Of a DNA stretch of 64,000 nucleotides, positions 18,376-27,102 are shown one piece after another (position 1 is the stretch's first letter; each line of letters begins with the position of its first letter). The translations under genes and the position numbers were made by a program. The stretch is from Bradyrhizobium vignae (lineage in GTDB: Bacteria > Pseudomonadota > Alphaproteobacteria > Rhizobiales > Xanthobacteraceae): assembly GCF_004114425.1 (NCBI RefSeq), contig NZ_RDQF01000006.1, forward strand, positions 124,001-188,000. Direction: 5' to 3'. The notes under the pieces are model-generated. The model was not told the origin of the DNA. It saw only the letters and a list, made by a program, of their open reading frames with translations, and did no database searches.

Positions 18376-19788
18376 ATGTCGAGCGCCTCGCCCGCCGTCT
18401 CGATCGGCATCGATTTTGGGACCAGCAACACGGTCGTCGCGCTTGCGTCGGACGACCGCCGGGTTGAGGCCATTCGGTTCGACCAGGGCGGACAGCGTCA
18501 CAGCGTCTATGTGTCGGCCCTGTGCTTCTGGGAGGAACGGCCGGGCGCGGGTGCCCAGGCCGAAGGCGGCCCGTGGGCGATCGAGCAGTTTCTCGAAGGG
18601 CGCCACGTCTACCGCTTCCTGCAGTCGTTCAAGACGTTTGCGGCGAGTTCCAGCTTCAACACCACGCAGGTATTCCGGCAACGCTACAAGTTCGAGGACA
18701 TATTGGCGGCGTTCCTGCGCACGCTGGCGCGCCATGGCGGCGAGAAGTTCGGCTTCGAGACGGCGAACATCACGGTCGGCCGTCCGGTGCGCTTTGCCGG
18801 CGGCAATCCCGACGAGGCGCTGGCGATGCAGCGCTACCGGGCCGCGTTCGAGCGCTTGGGGGCCGGCCACGCGCGCTATGTCTACGAGCCCGTGGGCGCG
18901 GCGTTCTCCTTCGCCCGCAGGCTGGAGCGCGATGCCACCGTGCTGGTTGCCGATTTCGGCGGCGGCACCAGCGATTTCTCGGTGATGCGGTTTTCCCGCG
19001 CGCGCGGCACGCTTCGCGCCGAACCGCTCGGCCATGCCGGTATCGGCATTGCCGGCGACACGTTCGACTATCGCATTGTCGACCACGTCGTCTCGCCGCG
19101 GCTCGGCAAGGGCTCGAGCTTCCGCTCGTTCGACAAGGTGCTCCCGGTCCCGAGCGGCCACTACACCAACCTCGCGCGCTGGCATCAGCTCGCGATGATG
19201 AAGAGCAACGGCGATCTGCGCGAGCTCCGCGAGCTTGCGCGCACCGCGCTGAAGCCGGATCTGCTCGAGGATTTCATCACCATCGTCGATCTCGACCTCG
19301 GCTTTGCGCTGTACCGCGCGGTGTCCGATGCCAAGGTCGCCCTGTCGGCGCAGGACGAGGTGGACTTCCGCTTCAAGGGCGGCGGCGTCGACATCGGCGC
19401 CACCATCACGCGCAAGAATTTCGAGACATGGATTGCCGACGATATCGCCCGGTTGCGCGCCACCGTCGACAAGGTGCTGGCTGAAGCCGGCATCACCGCG
19501 CGCGAGGTGGAGAAGGTGTTCCTGACCGGTGGCACGTCCTTCGTACCTGCCGTCCGAAAACTATTCGCCGAGCGGTTCGGCAACGAGCGGCTGATGTCCG
19601 GCGACCAATTCGAATCGATCGCCTATGGGCTCGCACTGATCGGGCACAGTCCCGATCCGGAGCGATGGACGGCGGACGGCGGGCTGAAAAAGGCGGTGCG
19701 TAGCGCACTATTGGACGAAGCACGATCCGCCGGGTCTGCTACACCTCTCCCTTCGGGACCCTTCGGGAGAGGTGTACTCGACCGCTAG
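18376..19788 (+). CDS. Hsp70-like ATPase, YegD-type
   Basis: A 470-residue protein with an actin/Hsp70 ATPase domain and no recognisable DnaK substrate-binding domain. Phosphate-1 motif IGIDFGTSNTVVAL at about 9-22, phosphate-2 ADFGGGTSDFSVMRF near 194, and the adenosine motif VFLTGGTSFVPAVRKLF near 380. DnaK has about 640 residues, so this is the short YegD-like class whose role is unclear. The start is ATG 18376; the frame is open upstream, but the ATPase fold begins here. The last 15 or so codons (TPLPSGPFGRGVLDR) are encoded by a palindromic intergenic repeat (19741-19775), so the native C-terminus may have been replaced by the repeat. Confidence 0.85.
   Translation: MSSASPAVSIGIDFGTSNTVVALASDDRRVEAIRFDQGGQRHSVYVSALCFWEERPGAGAQAEGGPWAIEQFLEGRHVYRFLQSFKTFAASSSFNTTQVFRQRYKFEDILAAFLRTLARHGGEKFGFETANITVGRPVRFAGGNPDEALAMQRYRAAFERLGAGHARYVYEPVGAAFSFARRLERDATVLVADFGGGTSDFSVMRFSRARGTLRAEPLGHAGIGIAGDTFDYRIVDHVVSPRLGKGSSFRSFDKVLPVPSGHYTNLARWHQLAMMKSNGDLRELRELARTALKPDLLEDFITIVDLDLGFALYRAVSDAKVALSAQDEVDFRFKGGGVDIGATITRKNFETWIADDIARLRATVDKVLAEAGITAREVEKVFLTGGTSFVPAVRKLFAERFGNERLMSGDQFESIAYGLALIGHSPDPERWTADGGLKKAVRSALLDEARSAGSATPLPSGPFGRGVLDR
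19741..19775. repeat. CTCTCCC/GGGAGAGG palindrome inside a gene end
   Basis: ACACCTCTCCC...GGGAGAGGTGT (11-bp arms) with the inner TTCGGGACCCTTC. It is the same family as the element at 4228-4346. It overlaps the last codons of the Hsp70-like gene and may act as a terminator between it and the convergent SRPBCC gene. Confidence 0.7.
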
Positions 19789-19801
19789 GCCGTTGCGGCT
19801 G

Positions 19802-20245
19802 CTACTGATTGATCTCCGGCTCGACGAGCCGCGCCAGATTGCGCAGCGATTCCTGCCAGCCGAGATAGCAGGCCTCGACGGGAATGACGTCGGGCAGGCC
19901 GGACTGCGTGATCTCGACCTCGGTGCCGACCGAGACCTTCTTCAGGATCACGGTCACCTCGATCACGCCCGGCAGATTGGGATCGTCGAACTTGTCAGTA
20001 TAGCGCAGGCGTTCGCCGGGCACGAGCTCGACATATTCGCCGCCGAACGAATGGCCGTTGCCCGTGGTGAAATTCCGGAACGACATCTTGAACGTGCCCC
20101 CGACCTTGGGCTCGAGATGATGCACGGTGCAGGTGAAGCCGTTCGGCGGCAGCCATTTCGCCATCGCATCGGCCTCCAGGAAGGCGCGATAGACTTTCTC
20201 CGGACTGGTTGCGAGCACGCGGTGCAGACGGACGGTATTGGGCAT
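19802..20245 (-). CDS. SRPBCC / AHSA1-domain protein
   Basis: A 147-residue START-like fold protein of the activator-of-Hsp90-ATPase-1 group. The start VRLHRVLATSPEKVYRAFLE and the WLPPNGF segment are typical, as are GGTFKMSFRNF and GWQESLRNLARLVE at the C-terminus. These small proteins bind hydrophobic ligands; few have a known role. ATG 20245; an upstream extension of the frame to 20296 has no family match. It is convergent with the Hsp70-like gene. Confidence 0.85.
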   Translation of the reverse strand: MPNTVRLHRVLATSPEKVYRAFLEADAMAKWLPPNGFTCTVHHLEPKVGGTFKMSFRNFTTGNGHSFGGEYVELVPGERLRYTDKFDDPNLPGVIEVTVILKKVSVGTEVEITQSGLPDVIPVEACYLGWQESLRNLARLVEPEINQ

Positions 20246-20533
20246 GGTTGTTATCCTCGGTGATTGATGGGCCCGAGTTTGGCGTCTACGGCCCATTCAT
20301 GTCACGAGGACGACCGGGAAGCCGCCGATCCGACAGGGGGCTCGGATTTTTGTTCGAGCCTTGTTCGGCAGCGCGATCTGGTACCCCTGCGCGGCAGAGC
20401 CGACGGGGCGTGGCGCTTGGCCGCCTTTCAGTCGGCTCTTCGGATCGAAGTGGTCTTGTCTTGAAAGTTCGTCAGGTTAGTCGGATACTGGATAGGATCC
20501 CTTGGGCCCATTATCAATCCGAGGAGGACGATC

Positions 20534-20755
20534 ATGGCGATTCAGATCGTGATGGACCGCACCGGCGACCGCCATCACCCTTTCGACCCCAGCGACCTGC
20601 AGGAAGTGGCGAAGGCGGAGCAGCGGTTCTATGAGCTGACGAATGCCGGCTTCACCGCCGCGGTCCGGACGGGTCCCGGTCAGATCTCGCAGATCCGATC
20701 GTTCGACCCCACTGCGGATGAAACCCTCTTTTTCCCCAGATTGATCGGCGGCTAG
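20534..20755 (+). CDS. small conserved-type protein of unknown function
   Basis: 73 residues, MAIQIVMDRTGDRHHPFDPS onward, with no signal peptide or membrane segment. ATG 20534 is preceded by a strong GAGGAGGACG. The charged, ordered composition and strong ribosome binding site support a real gene. The next gene begins 6 bp after its stop, so they form an operon. No family recognised. The 288 bp upstream show no gene. Confidence 0.7.
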   Translation: MAIQIVMDRTGDRHHPFDPSDLQEVAKAEQRFYELTNAGFTAAVRTGPGQISQIRSFDPTADETLFFPRLIGG

Positions 20756-20761
20756 CCGCTC

Positions 20762-21184
20762 ATGTTCGGCTTTCGGCCGGCGGCGTCGCACGTCCGCTCC
20801 CGCATGAGAGCGGCGCGAATGCTCTTCATCAGGCACGGCGCCGAACGCACGCCAGAGGGACGGTCGCTGCTGCTCTTGCGGCGTTGGCTATCGCCTGCGC
20901 AGCAGGAGCAGTTAGCGACGAAGGGCTACTTCGAGGTTGTCGGAAGCGAGAGTGGGAAGCGGTACCGGATTTACGCCGGAACGTCGGTGAACGTCTGCGA
21001 GATTGACGAAAGAGGCCGCGTGCAGGACGGGTTGTGCTTCATGCCGATCGGCGCGCTTCCGATCGGAGATGTCATGCTCGCCCAGAAGATTGCGCTGGAA
21101 ACATGCGAGACTAACGCGCGCGCCGTGGCCAGGAGGTTCACGCCGAGCACTTTCCAGTTCAGACAAGCCCGACCGCTCGCTTGA
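20762..21184 (+). CDS. conserved rhizobial protein of unknown function
   Basis: A 140-residue cytosolic protein. The central part (GYFEVVGSESGKRYRIYAGT followed by NVCEIDERGRV, then LCFMPIGALPIGDVMLAQKI) is a pattern I recognise from short uncharacterised proteins frequent in Bradyrhizobium, often in accessory regions. It starts 6 bp after the previous stop. The N-terminal 40 residues are arginine-rich; M15 and M20 are alternative starts. Confidence 0.7.
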   Translation: MFGFRPAASHVRSRMRAARMLFIRHGAERTPEGRSLLLLRRWLSPAQQEQLATKGYFEVVGSESGKRYRIYAGTSVNVCEIDERGRVQDGLCFMPIGALPIGDVMLAQKIALETCETNARAVARRFTPSTFQFRQARPLA

Positions 21185-21390
21185 CGCCACCTCATTGCAC
21201 CGCTGCACCAACTTCAACTCGGCACTCGAGAGCTGGCCCGTTCGTGGACGCACTCGGCGCGCGGCGACGCACCGAACGAAGCATCCAGGTGCAATCGATT
21301 TCCGATGAAGCCGGCCTCAAGCCTTCAGGTCGATGATCCTCATGATTGCGACCACGTTCCCGTCGTTGAATGCTTCAAGTGATATCGCAC

Positions 21391-23289
21391 CTACCTCCCT
21401 TCTACCGAGAACGCGAGCAGCACGTTACCCGGCAACGTGCCGTAGTTGGTGTAGCCCGAATTGACGTAGAGCATGCCCCCAGCAATAACTGCGCCCGGAC
21501 CGTCGAGCGAGCCGCCTTGGCCGGCTGCGCCATTGACAGTCGTGTAGCCCTGGACGGTGTCGACGTCCCAGATGATCTCGCCAGTCCGGGCGTTGTAGGC
21601 GCGAAGGTGGCCATCGAGCCCACCCGAGAAGACCACGCCGGGAATTGCTGTGACCGCGGCCGACTGGGCTGGACTGCAGCCGGGCTTGTCATTGCAGCCC
21701 GGATGCGGTGTGCGCCAGACGACCTCGCCAGTGGCAAGCTTGAGAGCAAACAGTCCGCCGCCCTTGCGAGGATCCATCTTCAACTCGCCGCCCATGATGG
21801 TTTTCTGAGCACCCGGCGTGCCCGGCGCCGCGCGTTCGAGTCCGACATCCGATACTGATACGTAGACATTCTCGTCATCGACGGCCATTCCCCATTGCAC
21901 ACCGCCAAGCGCGGAGCCCTGCCCGATCCGGCGCTGCCACAGTATCGCGCCACCATGATCGGGATCGAGCGCATGCACGACGCCCGACTTCTGCCCCGCG
22001 ATCAGCGCGCGCTTGCCGTCCGCGAGATCAACCAGGATAGCCGACGATCCGAAGTCGAAATCGGGGCCCTTATTGTCTGGACAGTTCGCGCGATATTGCG
22101 AGGTGCATGCGACATTGTAGGCATCGCTCTCGGTCATCTGTCGCGACCATTTGAGCTTTCCGTTCACGAGGTCGAACGCCACAAAAGCGTCAGACGTGTC
22201 CTGTGCGGGATTTGAATAGCTGTCCCCAGTGGTCGCATAGACCGTGTTCGTCTGGAGGTCGACCGTTGGCGCGGACCAGATCGCGCCGCCCGATGGCCCG
22301 AAAAGTTGCACGCCCATCGAACTGATGCCCTGCGGTCCCGGTGGTGGCGAAACATAGCTGCGCCATTTCACCTCTCCCGTCGCTGCGCTGAGCGCCACGA
22401 TCAGCCCGCGGAAGCTGCAGCAGCCGTACCGTGGATCCGCCGCCAACGCCTCTTCGAGTGAGGAAACCGGTACATAGAGGATGCCGTCCGCAAGTGTCGG
22501 AGCACCCGTGATCATAGCCGCTTGATGGTCCTCGACCCGACGGGTCCACTTTAGCTTCCCAGTCTCGGCGTCGAGCGCATAGACGTTCCCTCGCTGGTCG
22601 CCGAAATAGGCGGTGAAACCGCGCCCGTCCTCGCCGATGGTGACGGCGCTGCGGACGCCAAAGCCTGCATCGAACACCCAGCGCTGACATCCGGTCCTGG
22701 CGTCGAGCGCATAGACCTTGCCGCCGGCGCTACCGACGAACAGCCGGCCGCCCCAGACCGTCGGCTGCGCGAAGGCTCTGACGTCACCGGGAAAAGCGAA
22801 AGCCCATTTCAGCTTGAGACGGGGGACATCGTGCGCCGCAAGCAGCGCGCTCTCGGCGGGCTGGAAGCGATGCTGGCGAATGTCGACGCCCCAACCGTTC
22901 CAGCGCGGCAGCGCGGGATCAGCGAGTTTGGGTCCTTCATCGCGGCAGCTGGAATCGGGCAGTTCGATCGCCGGTGGCGGCGCGTTGCCCTTCAAATAGC
23001 GAGTGATGGCGCCGATCTGATCCTTGCTCAGATCTCGCCCCTGCGCGCTCATTAGCCCGTAGGCGAGCTGAAAGCCGATCCGCTGCTCGTTCAGCTGCCG
23101 TAGCGCATTTCTGTCGGGCGCCCGTGCCGCGCCGCCCTCATGACACGAGGCGCAGCGTTGCTCATAAAGGGCCTCGCCTGATGGACCCGCTGCCTCCTCG
23201 GCACCCGGCGATGAAATTCCGATCGTGGCGAGAAGCAGTCCGGTCGAAAGCTGCAACCAGACGAAGCGAACCGGGATCTTGGATGTCAT
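21391..23289 (-). CDS. periplasmic PQQ beta-propeller dehydrogenase with cytochrome c domain (PVA-dehydrogenase-like)
   Basis: A 632-residue exported quinohaemoprotein. A signal peptide (residues 1-29) is followed by a cytochrome c domain with the haem motif CASCH near residue 46, then an eight-bladed PQQ propeller with repeated GKVYALDA, GNVYALDAETGKLKW and GLFALKLATGEVVW blades. A fused N-terminal cytochrome c and a short propeller are the arrangement of polyvinyl-alcohol dehydrogenase (PvaA) and relatives, which oxidise secondary alcohols. ATG 23289 is preceded by GGGGAGAG. No pqq synthesis gene or oxidised-PVA hydrolase is nearby, so the natural substrate is open. Confidence 0.85.
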   Translation of the reverse strand: MTSKIPVRFVWLQLSTGLLLATIGISSPGAEEAAGPSGEALYEQRCASCHEGGAARAPDRNALRQLNEQRIGFQLAYGLMSAQGRDLSKDQIGAITRYLKGNAPPPAIELPDSSCRDEGPKLADPALPRWNGWGVDIRQHRFQPAESALLAAHDVPRLKLKWAFAFPGDVRAFAQPTVWGGRLFVGSAGGKVYALDARTGCQRWVFDAGFGVRSAVTIGEDGRGFTAYFGDQRGNVYALDAETGKLKWTRRVEDHQAAMITGAPTLADGILYVPVSSLEEALAADPRYGCCSFRGLIVALSAATGEVKWRSYVSPPPGPQGISSMGVQLFGPSGGAIWSAPTVDLQTNTVYATTGDSYSNPAQDTSDAFVAFDLVNGKLKWSRQMTESDAYNVACTSQYRANCPDNKGPDFDFGSSAILVDLADGKRALIAGQKSGVVHALDPDHGGAILWQRRIGQGSALGGVQWGMAVDDENVYVSVSDVGLERAAPGTPGAQKTIMGGELKMDPRKGGGLFALKLATGEVVWRTPHPGCNDKPGCSPAQSAAVTAIPGVVFSGGLDGHLRAYNARTGEIIWDVDTVQGYTTVNGAAGQGGSLDGPGAVIAGGMLYVNSGYTNYGTLPGNVLLAFSVEGR

Positions 23290-23356
23290 CGTCTCTCCCC
23301 ACTTACTGCGCAGACCAAGACGTAGCAGACATTCACACGCCCGCCACACAACTTCA

Positions 23357-23893
23357 ATTTATGCTCCTGGCGCACCGCTATGCAGACGGAACGCTCCACA
23401 CCTATGCGGCCTTAAACAAGCCAGAAGATTGGATTAAGTCCATCGACTTTAGCAACACAAAAGCTGCCTTGGCCCATATTGCCGAGCAATTCCAAGGATG
23501 GGCTCGCAACTGACCGCACTCATTACAGACGGCGAAACCGATCCCGTGCTTCGCCCCATCTATGCGCTCCCAGTTGGACATCGATGGGAGCGCGTGCCGA
23601 GCTTAACATTACTTGGGGATGCGGCGCATCTGATGTCCCCTTTCGCAGGCGAAGGCGCGAACCTCGCTATGTATGATGGCGCAGAACTCGCCCAAGCGCT
23701 CGTTGCCACTCCCGATGACATCGAAGCCGCGCTCGCCAGCTATGAAAACGGCCTCTTTCCCCGAAGTGCTGAAGTCGCCGGCGAGACCGCCCAGAATCTC
23801 AAGCGGTTTTTCGATGATACCGCGCCTCAGAGCGTAGTCGCTCTGTTCAGCAAGCATCTCATCAGAACGGAGAGACCCTTCGCGGGTATCTAA
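23357..23893 (+). pseudogene. truncated, frameshifted TetX-like FAD monooxygenase
   Basis: Only the C-terminal part of a TetX/PHBH-type FAD-dependent monooxygenase remains. Residues HRYADGTLHTYAALNKPEDW to EQFQGWA are in one frame up to about 23507; the rest ([13 protein letters not shown], then [20 protein letters not shown] with the FAD-binding GDAAH and GEGAN motifs) is in the next frame from about 23501 to the stop at 23893. The two parts are contiguous when read across one frameshift. The N-terminal FAD-binding GxGxxG half is missing; the sequence upstream belongs to the divergent PQQ gene's promoter. Lower GC than the neighbours suggests acquired DNA. Confidence 0.75.
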
Positions 23894-24003
23894 TGCGGCG
23901 CGCACCGAGAAATCGTTGCCATATGCGTCTAGCGTACCGTCACAGCACTAAAAACCCCGGTAGAGCGATGGTTTTGCTGGCACTAGCTGGTTAGTCTGCT
24001 TCT

Positions 24004-24099
24004 GGCCCGAAGCGACAAATTCGGTCGGGCGTCTTGATGTCGGCAATGAGGGGTAAGCCGGACGCGGGCCTGATCGCGCAGAACCAACGCGATTGACCC
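24004..24099. repeat. 96-bp direct repeat, left copy
   Basis: Identical over 96 bp to 28482-28577 (offset 4478), starting GGCCCGAAGCGACAAATTCG and ending CAACGCGATTGACCC; just outside, similarity fades. It brackets the DUF2946/copC/copD segment. The copy lies in the 448-bp gene-free stretch between the broken monooxygenase and the copper cassette, where I see no other feature. Confidence 0.9.
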
Positions 24100-24341
24100 C
24101 AAGCAGAAGTGTCAGGTCGGCCGCTTTTCTGGCTAACGCCAGCAGCGGTCGTGTAAATAAATTGGGGCGTCCACAGCGAGATCAAGTGAATTGGGCGCGC
24201 AGCTCTGAAAGCGAGGTCCCATCGTTGCCGGCGCACAACACACTCGACTAAATCGTCAGCCTCTCTCCCTTCGGCGCCTCGGCATTGCCGCTTGGCTCGA
24301 CGGCGGCCCTTCACTGCGATAGGTTGCCGCAGGATGGAGCG

Positions 24342-24716
24342 ATGCGCCGACAGCTGAAGAATTTTCTACCGATAGTCCTGGTTGCCCTGTTGGTGCAGAT
24401 CTTTGTACCGATCGGTGCGTGCTGGGCGGCGAGCCTTGCGGGCTCCCATCCACTTGTCGGCGCGGTCATCTGCCACGGCGGTTCGGCACAAGGGACTGGG
24501 CAGGACGATCAGACCGGCCACCGCGCCCACGATGGCGGCTGCGCCGCCTGCGGCGTGTTGCAGACCGGGGCGCCGATCGACACCCCGCAGACATCAGCCG
24601 CGATCGTGGTCGATCGCGTGACGAGCCAGGTCGCCTGGCAGGATTTCGGGCCGGGCCTGTCCGGTTCGAGAACCGCTTCTGGGGCCCAGGCACGCGCTCC
24701 GCCGTTCCTGTCGTAA
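24342..24716 (+). CDS. DUF2946-like exported/membrane protein
   Basis: A 124-residue protein with an N-terminal hydrophobic signal (LKNFLPIVLVALLVQIFVPI) and a Cys/His-rich centre (VICHGG and HDGGCAACG). This layout fits the DUF2946 group, small proteins often found in copper-related clusters. ATG 24342; a longer frame from 24285 would precede the signal peptide. It is the first gene of a run on the same strand with the beta-barrel protein, copC and copD. Metal handling is inferred from context and the Cys/His residues. Confidence 0.7.
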   Translation: MRRQLKNFLPIVLVALLVQIFVPIGACWAASLAGSHPLVGAVICHGGSAQGTGQDDQTGHRAHDGGCAACGVLQTGAPIDTPQTSAAIVVDRVTSQVAWQDFGPGLSGSRTASGAQARAPPFLS

Positions 24717-24772
24717 AGTCGCGCGGCCACCGGCCGTGAACCCTTTGCACATCAACGCCTGCGGAGATTTTC

Positions 24773-25777
24773 ATGTTTATCCGTCATGCGCGCGCAGCCG
24801 TGCCAGGGCTCGCCATCGCGCTCGTTCCCCTTTTCGGAAGCACCGCCCACGAAATCGTCGGCAACCGCTTCTTTCCAGCGACAATCGGTATCGACGATCC
24901 CGGTGTGAACGATGAATTGTCTTTCCCAACGGTCGCGAACTTCAAGACCGGTGACGATCCGTCGTTTCGGCAGCGCGATTTCTCGGGCGAATTTTCCAAG
25001 CGGATCACCGAGGCCTTTGCGATCTCGATCGGCGCAACCCACAGCTCGCTCGCAGCGCCCGGCGGTCCGACCGGGATCGGCGCGCAGGGATTTCAGAATC
25101 TCGAAACCCTGTTCAAGTACCGGCTGTTCAAGGACCCGGCGCATGAATTCGTGGTGTCGGTCGGGCTGGGCATTGAATGGGGCGGCACGGGCGCAGCAGC
25201 CGTCGGTGCGGACCCGTTCAACACCTATACGCCGACGATCTTTTTCGGCAAAGGCCTCGGCGATCTGCCCGACACCCTGTCATGGCTGCGGCCGGTCGCG
25301 ATCACCGGTCAGGTCGGCTATGCCATCCCGGGCAGAAACTCCACCACGACCTTCAGCATCGACCCCGACACCGGCAATCTCAGCGCCGACACCGAATTTC
25401 ATCCGCGGGTGCTGAACTGGGGCGGCACGATCCAGTACAGCATGCCCTATCTGAAATCGTCGGTGATCGACCTCGGCCTGCCGGATTTCGTCAATCATCT
25501 GATCCCGCTGGTCGAGGCGACGCTGCAGACGCCGGTAGCGAACACATTGACGTCGGGTACCAAGACCACAGGGACCATCAACCCCGGATTCCTCTGGGTC
25601 GGAAATACCTTTCAAATCGGAGTCGAGGCGCTGATCCCGATCAACCGGCAAAGCGGGACCAATGTCGGCGTTATCGGCCAATTGCACTTCTATCTCGATG
25701 ACATCGATCCCCGCGGCATCGGCAGGCCCATCTTTGGCGGGCCGGTGCAACCCGCCAGCCCGTTTGCCAGGAATTGA
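24773..25777 (+). CDS. outer-membrane-type beta-barrel protein in copper cluster
   Basis: A 334-residue exported protein. A hydrophobic N-terminus (AVPGLAIALVPLFGSTA) is followed by alternating aromatic strands such as ISIGATHSSLA, LETLFKYRLF, FVVSVGLGIEWGG and NTFQIGVEALIPIN, a pattern typical of outer-membrane barrels or of MetA-pathway-like exported proteins. It lies 56 bp after the DUF2946 gene and ends two bases before the copC start, so it is in that operon. I do not know a specific function; transport or anchoring for copper is inference. Confidence 0.7.
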   Translation: MFIRHARAAVPGLAIALVPLFGSTAHEIVGNRFFPATIGIDDPGVNDELSFPTVANFKTGDDPSFRQRDFSGEFSKRITEAFAISIGATHSSLAAPGGPTGIGAQGFQNLETLFKYRLFKDPAHEFVVSVGLGIEWGGTGAAAVGADPFNTYTPTIFFGKGLGDLPDTLSWLRPVAITGQVGYAIPGRNSTTTFSIDPDTGNLSADTEFHPRVLNWGGTIQYSMPYLKSSVIDLGLPDFVNHLIPLVEATLQTPVANTLTSGTKTTGTINPGFLWVGNTFQIGVEALIPINRQSGTNVGVIGQLHFYLDDIDPRGIGRPIFGGPVQPASPFARN

Positions 25778-25779
25778 TC

Positions 25780-26130
25780 ATGCGACGCTCATCCCTGATC
25801 ATCGCGCTATTGCTGTCGTTTGCGACCGGCAAGGCAGACGCCCACGCCTTTCTCGATCATGCCGAGCCGCGCGTCGGCAACAAGGTGGCTAGTCCGCCGC
25901 GCGAGGTGACGCTCTACTTCACCCAGAAGCTGGAGCCGGCGTTCAGTTCGGTGACGGTCACCGGTCCTTCCGGCCAGCGCGTCGATGCGGGAAGGGCGCG
26001 CGTGAACGGCAGCCAGATATCGGTCTCTCTGAAAGGCGGCGGTGTCGGGACCTACCACGTCAATTGGCATGTGCTTTCCGTCGACACCCACACGACCGAT
26101 GGGAGCTTTACCTTCCAGGTCGGTCCCTAG
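25780..26130 (+). CDS. copC: CopC-family periplasmic copper-binding protein
   Basis: A 116-residue exported protein: signal peptide (residues 1-21, cleavage TGKADA-HAFLDH) and a single CopC beta-sandwich. The mature N-terminal His (HAFLDHAEP) and the C-terminal HVLSVDTHTTDGSFTFQV give the His/Asp/His residues used for Cu(II). ATG 25780 is chosen so that the signal peptide begins with MRRSS; a TTG six bases upstream overlaps the previous stop. It would deliver copper to, or accept it from, CopD encoded 12 bp downstream. Confidence 0.92.
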   Translation: MRRSSLIIALLLSFATGKADAHAFLDHAEPRVGNKVASPPREVTLYFTQKLEPAFSSVTVTGPSGQRVDAGRARVNGSQISVSLKGGGVGTYHVNWHVLSVDTHTTDGSFTFQVGP

Positions 26131-26142
26131 AGCACTGTTGCG

Positions 26143-27102
26143 ATGGATTGGTCCGCAGCAGGAGTGCCGATGATTGCGACGCGCGCCGTGCACTTCGCGG
26201 CTACAGCGATGACAGTCGGAAGCGTTATTTTCGACCGCTTCATCGCTCTGCCGGTCTTGCGGGGCCACGCCGCGGCGGCCATCTCGTTCCGGAGCCGGAC
26301 GCGGCGTGGAATTTGGGTCTGTCTCGTCCTCGCGGTGGTCTCGGGCGCGATTTGGCTGTTGCTGCAGGCGGCCTCGATGAGCGGCATGCCGCTCAACGAG
26401 GCTCTGACCGCAGACGTGCTGTCGACGGTCATTAACGAAACCCAGTTCGGCGAGGTGACGGCCATTCGCGCAGGTCTTGCGTTCTGCCTGGCAGCCTGCC
26501 TCGCCTGTGACCGTGCGGTCACCACACAATGGCTGGGGCTCGCCGCGGCGACCGGGTTCGCCGGCAGCCTTGCCTGGACCGGCCATGCCGGCTCGACCGT
26601 AGGCGTGACCGGCTATCTGCATCTGGCAGCAGATGCGCTGCATGGAGTGGCCGCGGCAGCCTGGATCGGCGGCCTGGTGTCGCTGATCACTTTCTTGGCG
26701 ATCACCGAGATACGCGAAAACATGTTGCTCGCCCGCGATGCCATCGAACGGTTTTCGACGCTGGGCATTGTCAGCGTGGCCATCATCCTGCTCAGTGGCG
26801 TTGTCAACGCTGGCATTCTGGTCGGCTCGCTGCATGGGCTCGTTGCCACCGAATATGGGCGCATGCTGACGCTCAAATTGGCGATCTTCGCAGTGATGCT
26901 CGCGTTCGCTGCGACCAACCGTTTTCGGTTGACGCCGCAGCTTGCTTCCAGCGGAAACGAACAATCCTCCATCGCGCTTCGTCAACTGATCCATAACAGT
27001 GCGATCGAGATAGCACTCGGACTGGGCATCCTCGTCATTGTTGCGGTGCTCGGAACCTTGCATCCGGCCGTTCACATGATCGACCTTACAACCTCTCGGT
27101 GA
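26143..27102 (+). CDS. copD: CopD-family copper resistance/import membrane protein
   Basis: A 319-residue polytopic inner-membrane protein with about eight spans. The CopD domain is visible in the second half: LHLAADALHGVAAAAWIGGL with its conserved His and Trp, and YGRMLTLKLAIFAVMLAFAA. It partners with CopC in copper uptake or tolerance. It starts 12 bp after copC. M1 (MDWSAAGV) is taken; M10 would also leave the membrane topology intact. Confidence 0.9.
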   Translation: MDWSAAGVPMIATRAVHFAATAMTVGSVIFDRFIALPVLRGHAAAAISFRSRTRRGIWVCLVLAVVSGAIWLLLQAASMSGMPLNEALTADVLSTVINETQFGEVTAIRAGLAFCLAACLACDRAVTTQWLGLAAATGFAGSLAWTGHAGSTVGVTGYLHLAADALHGVAAAAWIGGLVSLITFLAITEIRENMLLARDAIERFSTLGIVSVAIILLSGVVNAGILVGSLHGLVATEYGRMLTLKLAIFAVMLAFAATNRFRLTPQLASSGNEQSSIALRQLIHNSAIEIALGLGILVIVAVLGTLHPAVHMIDLTTSR

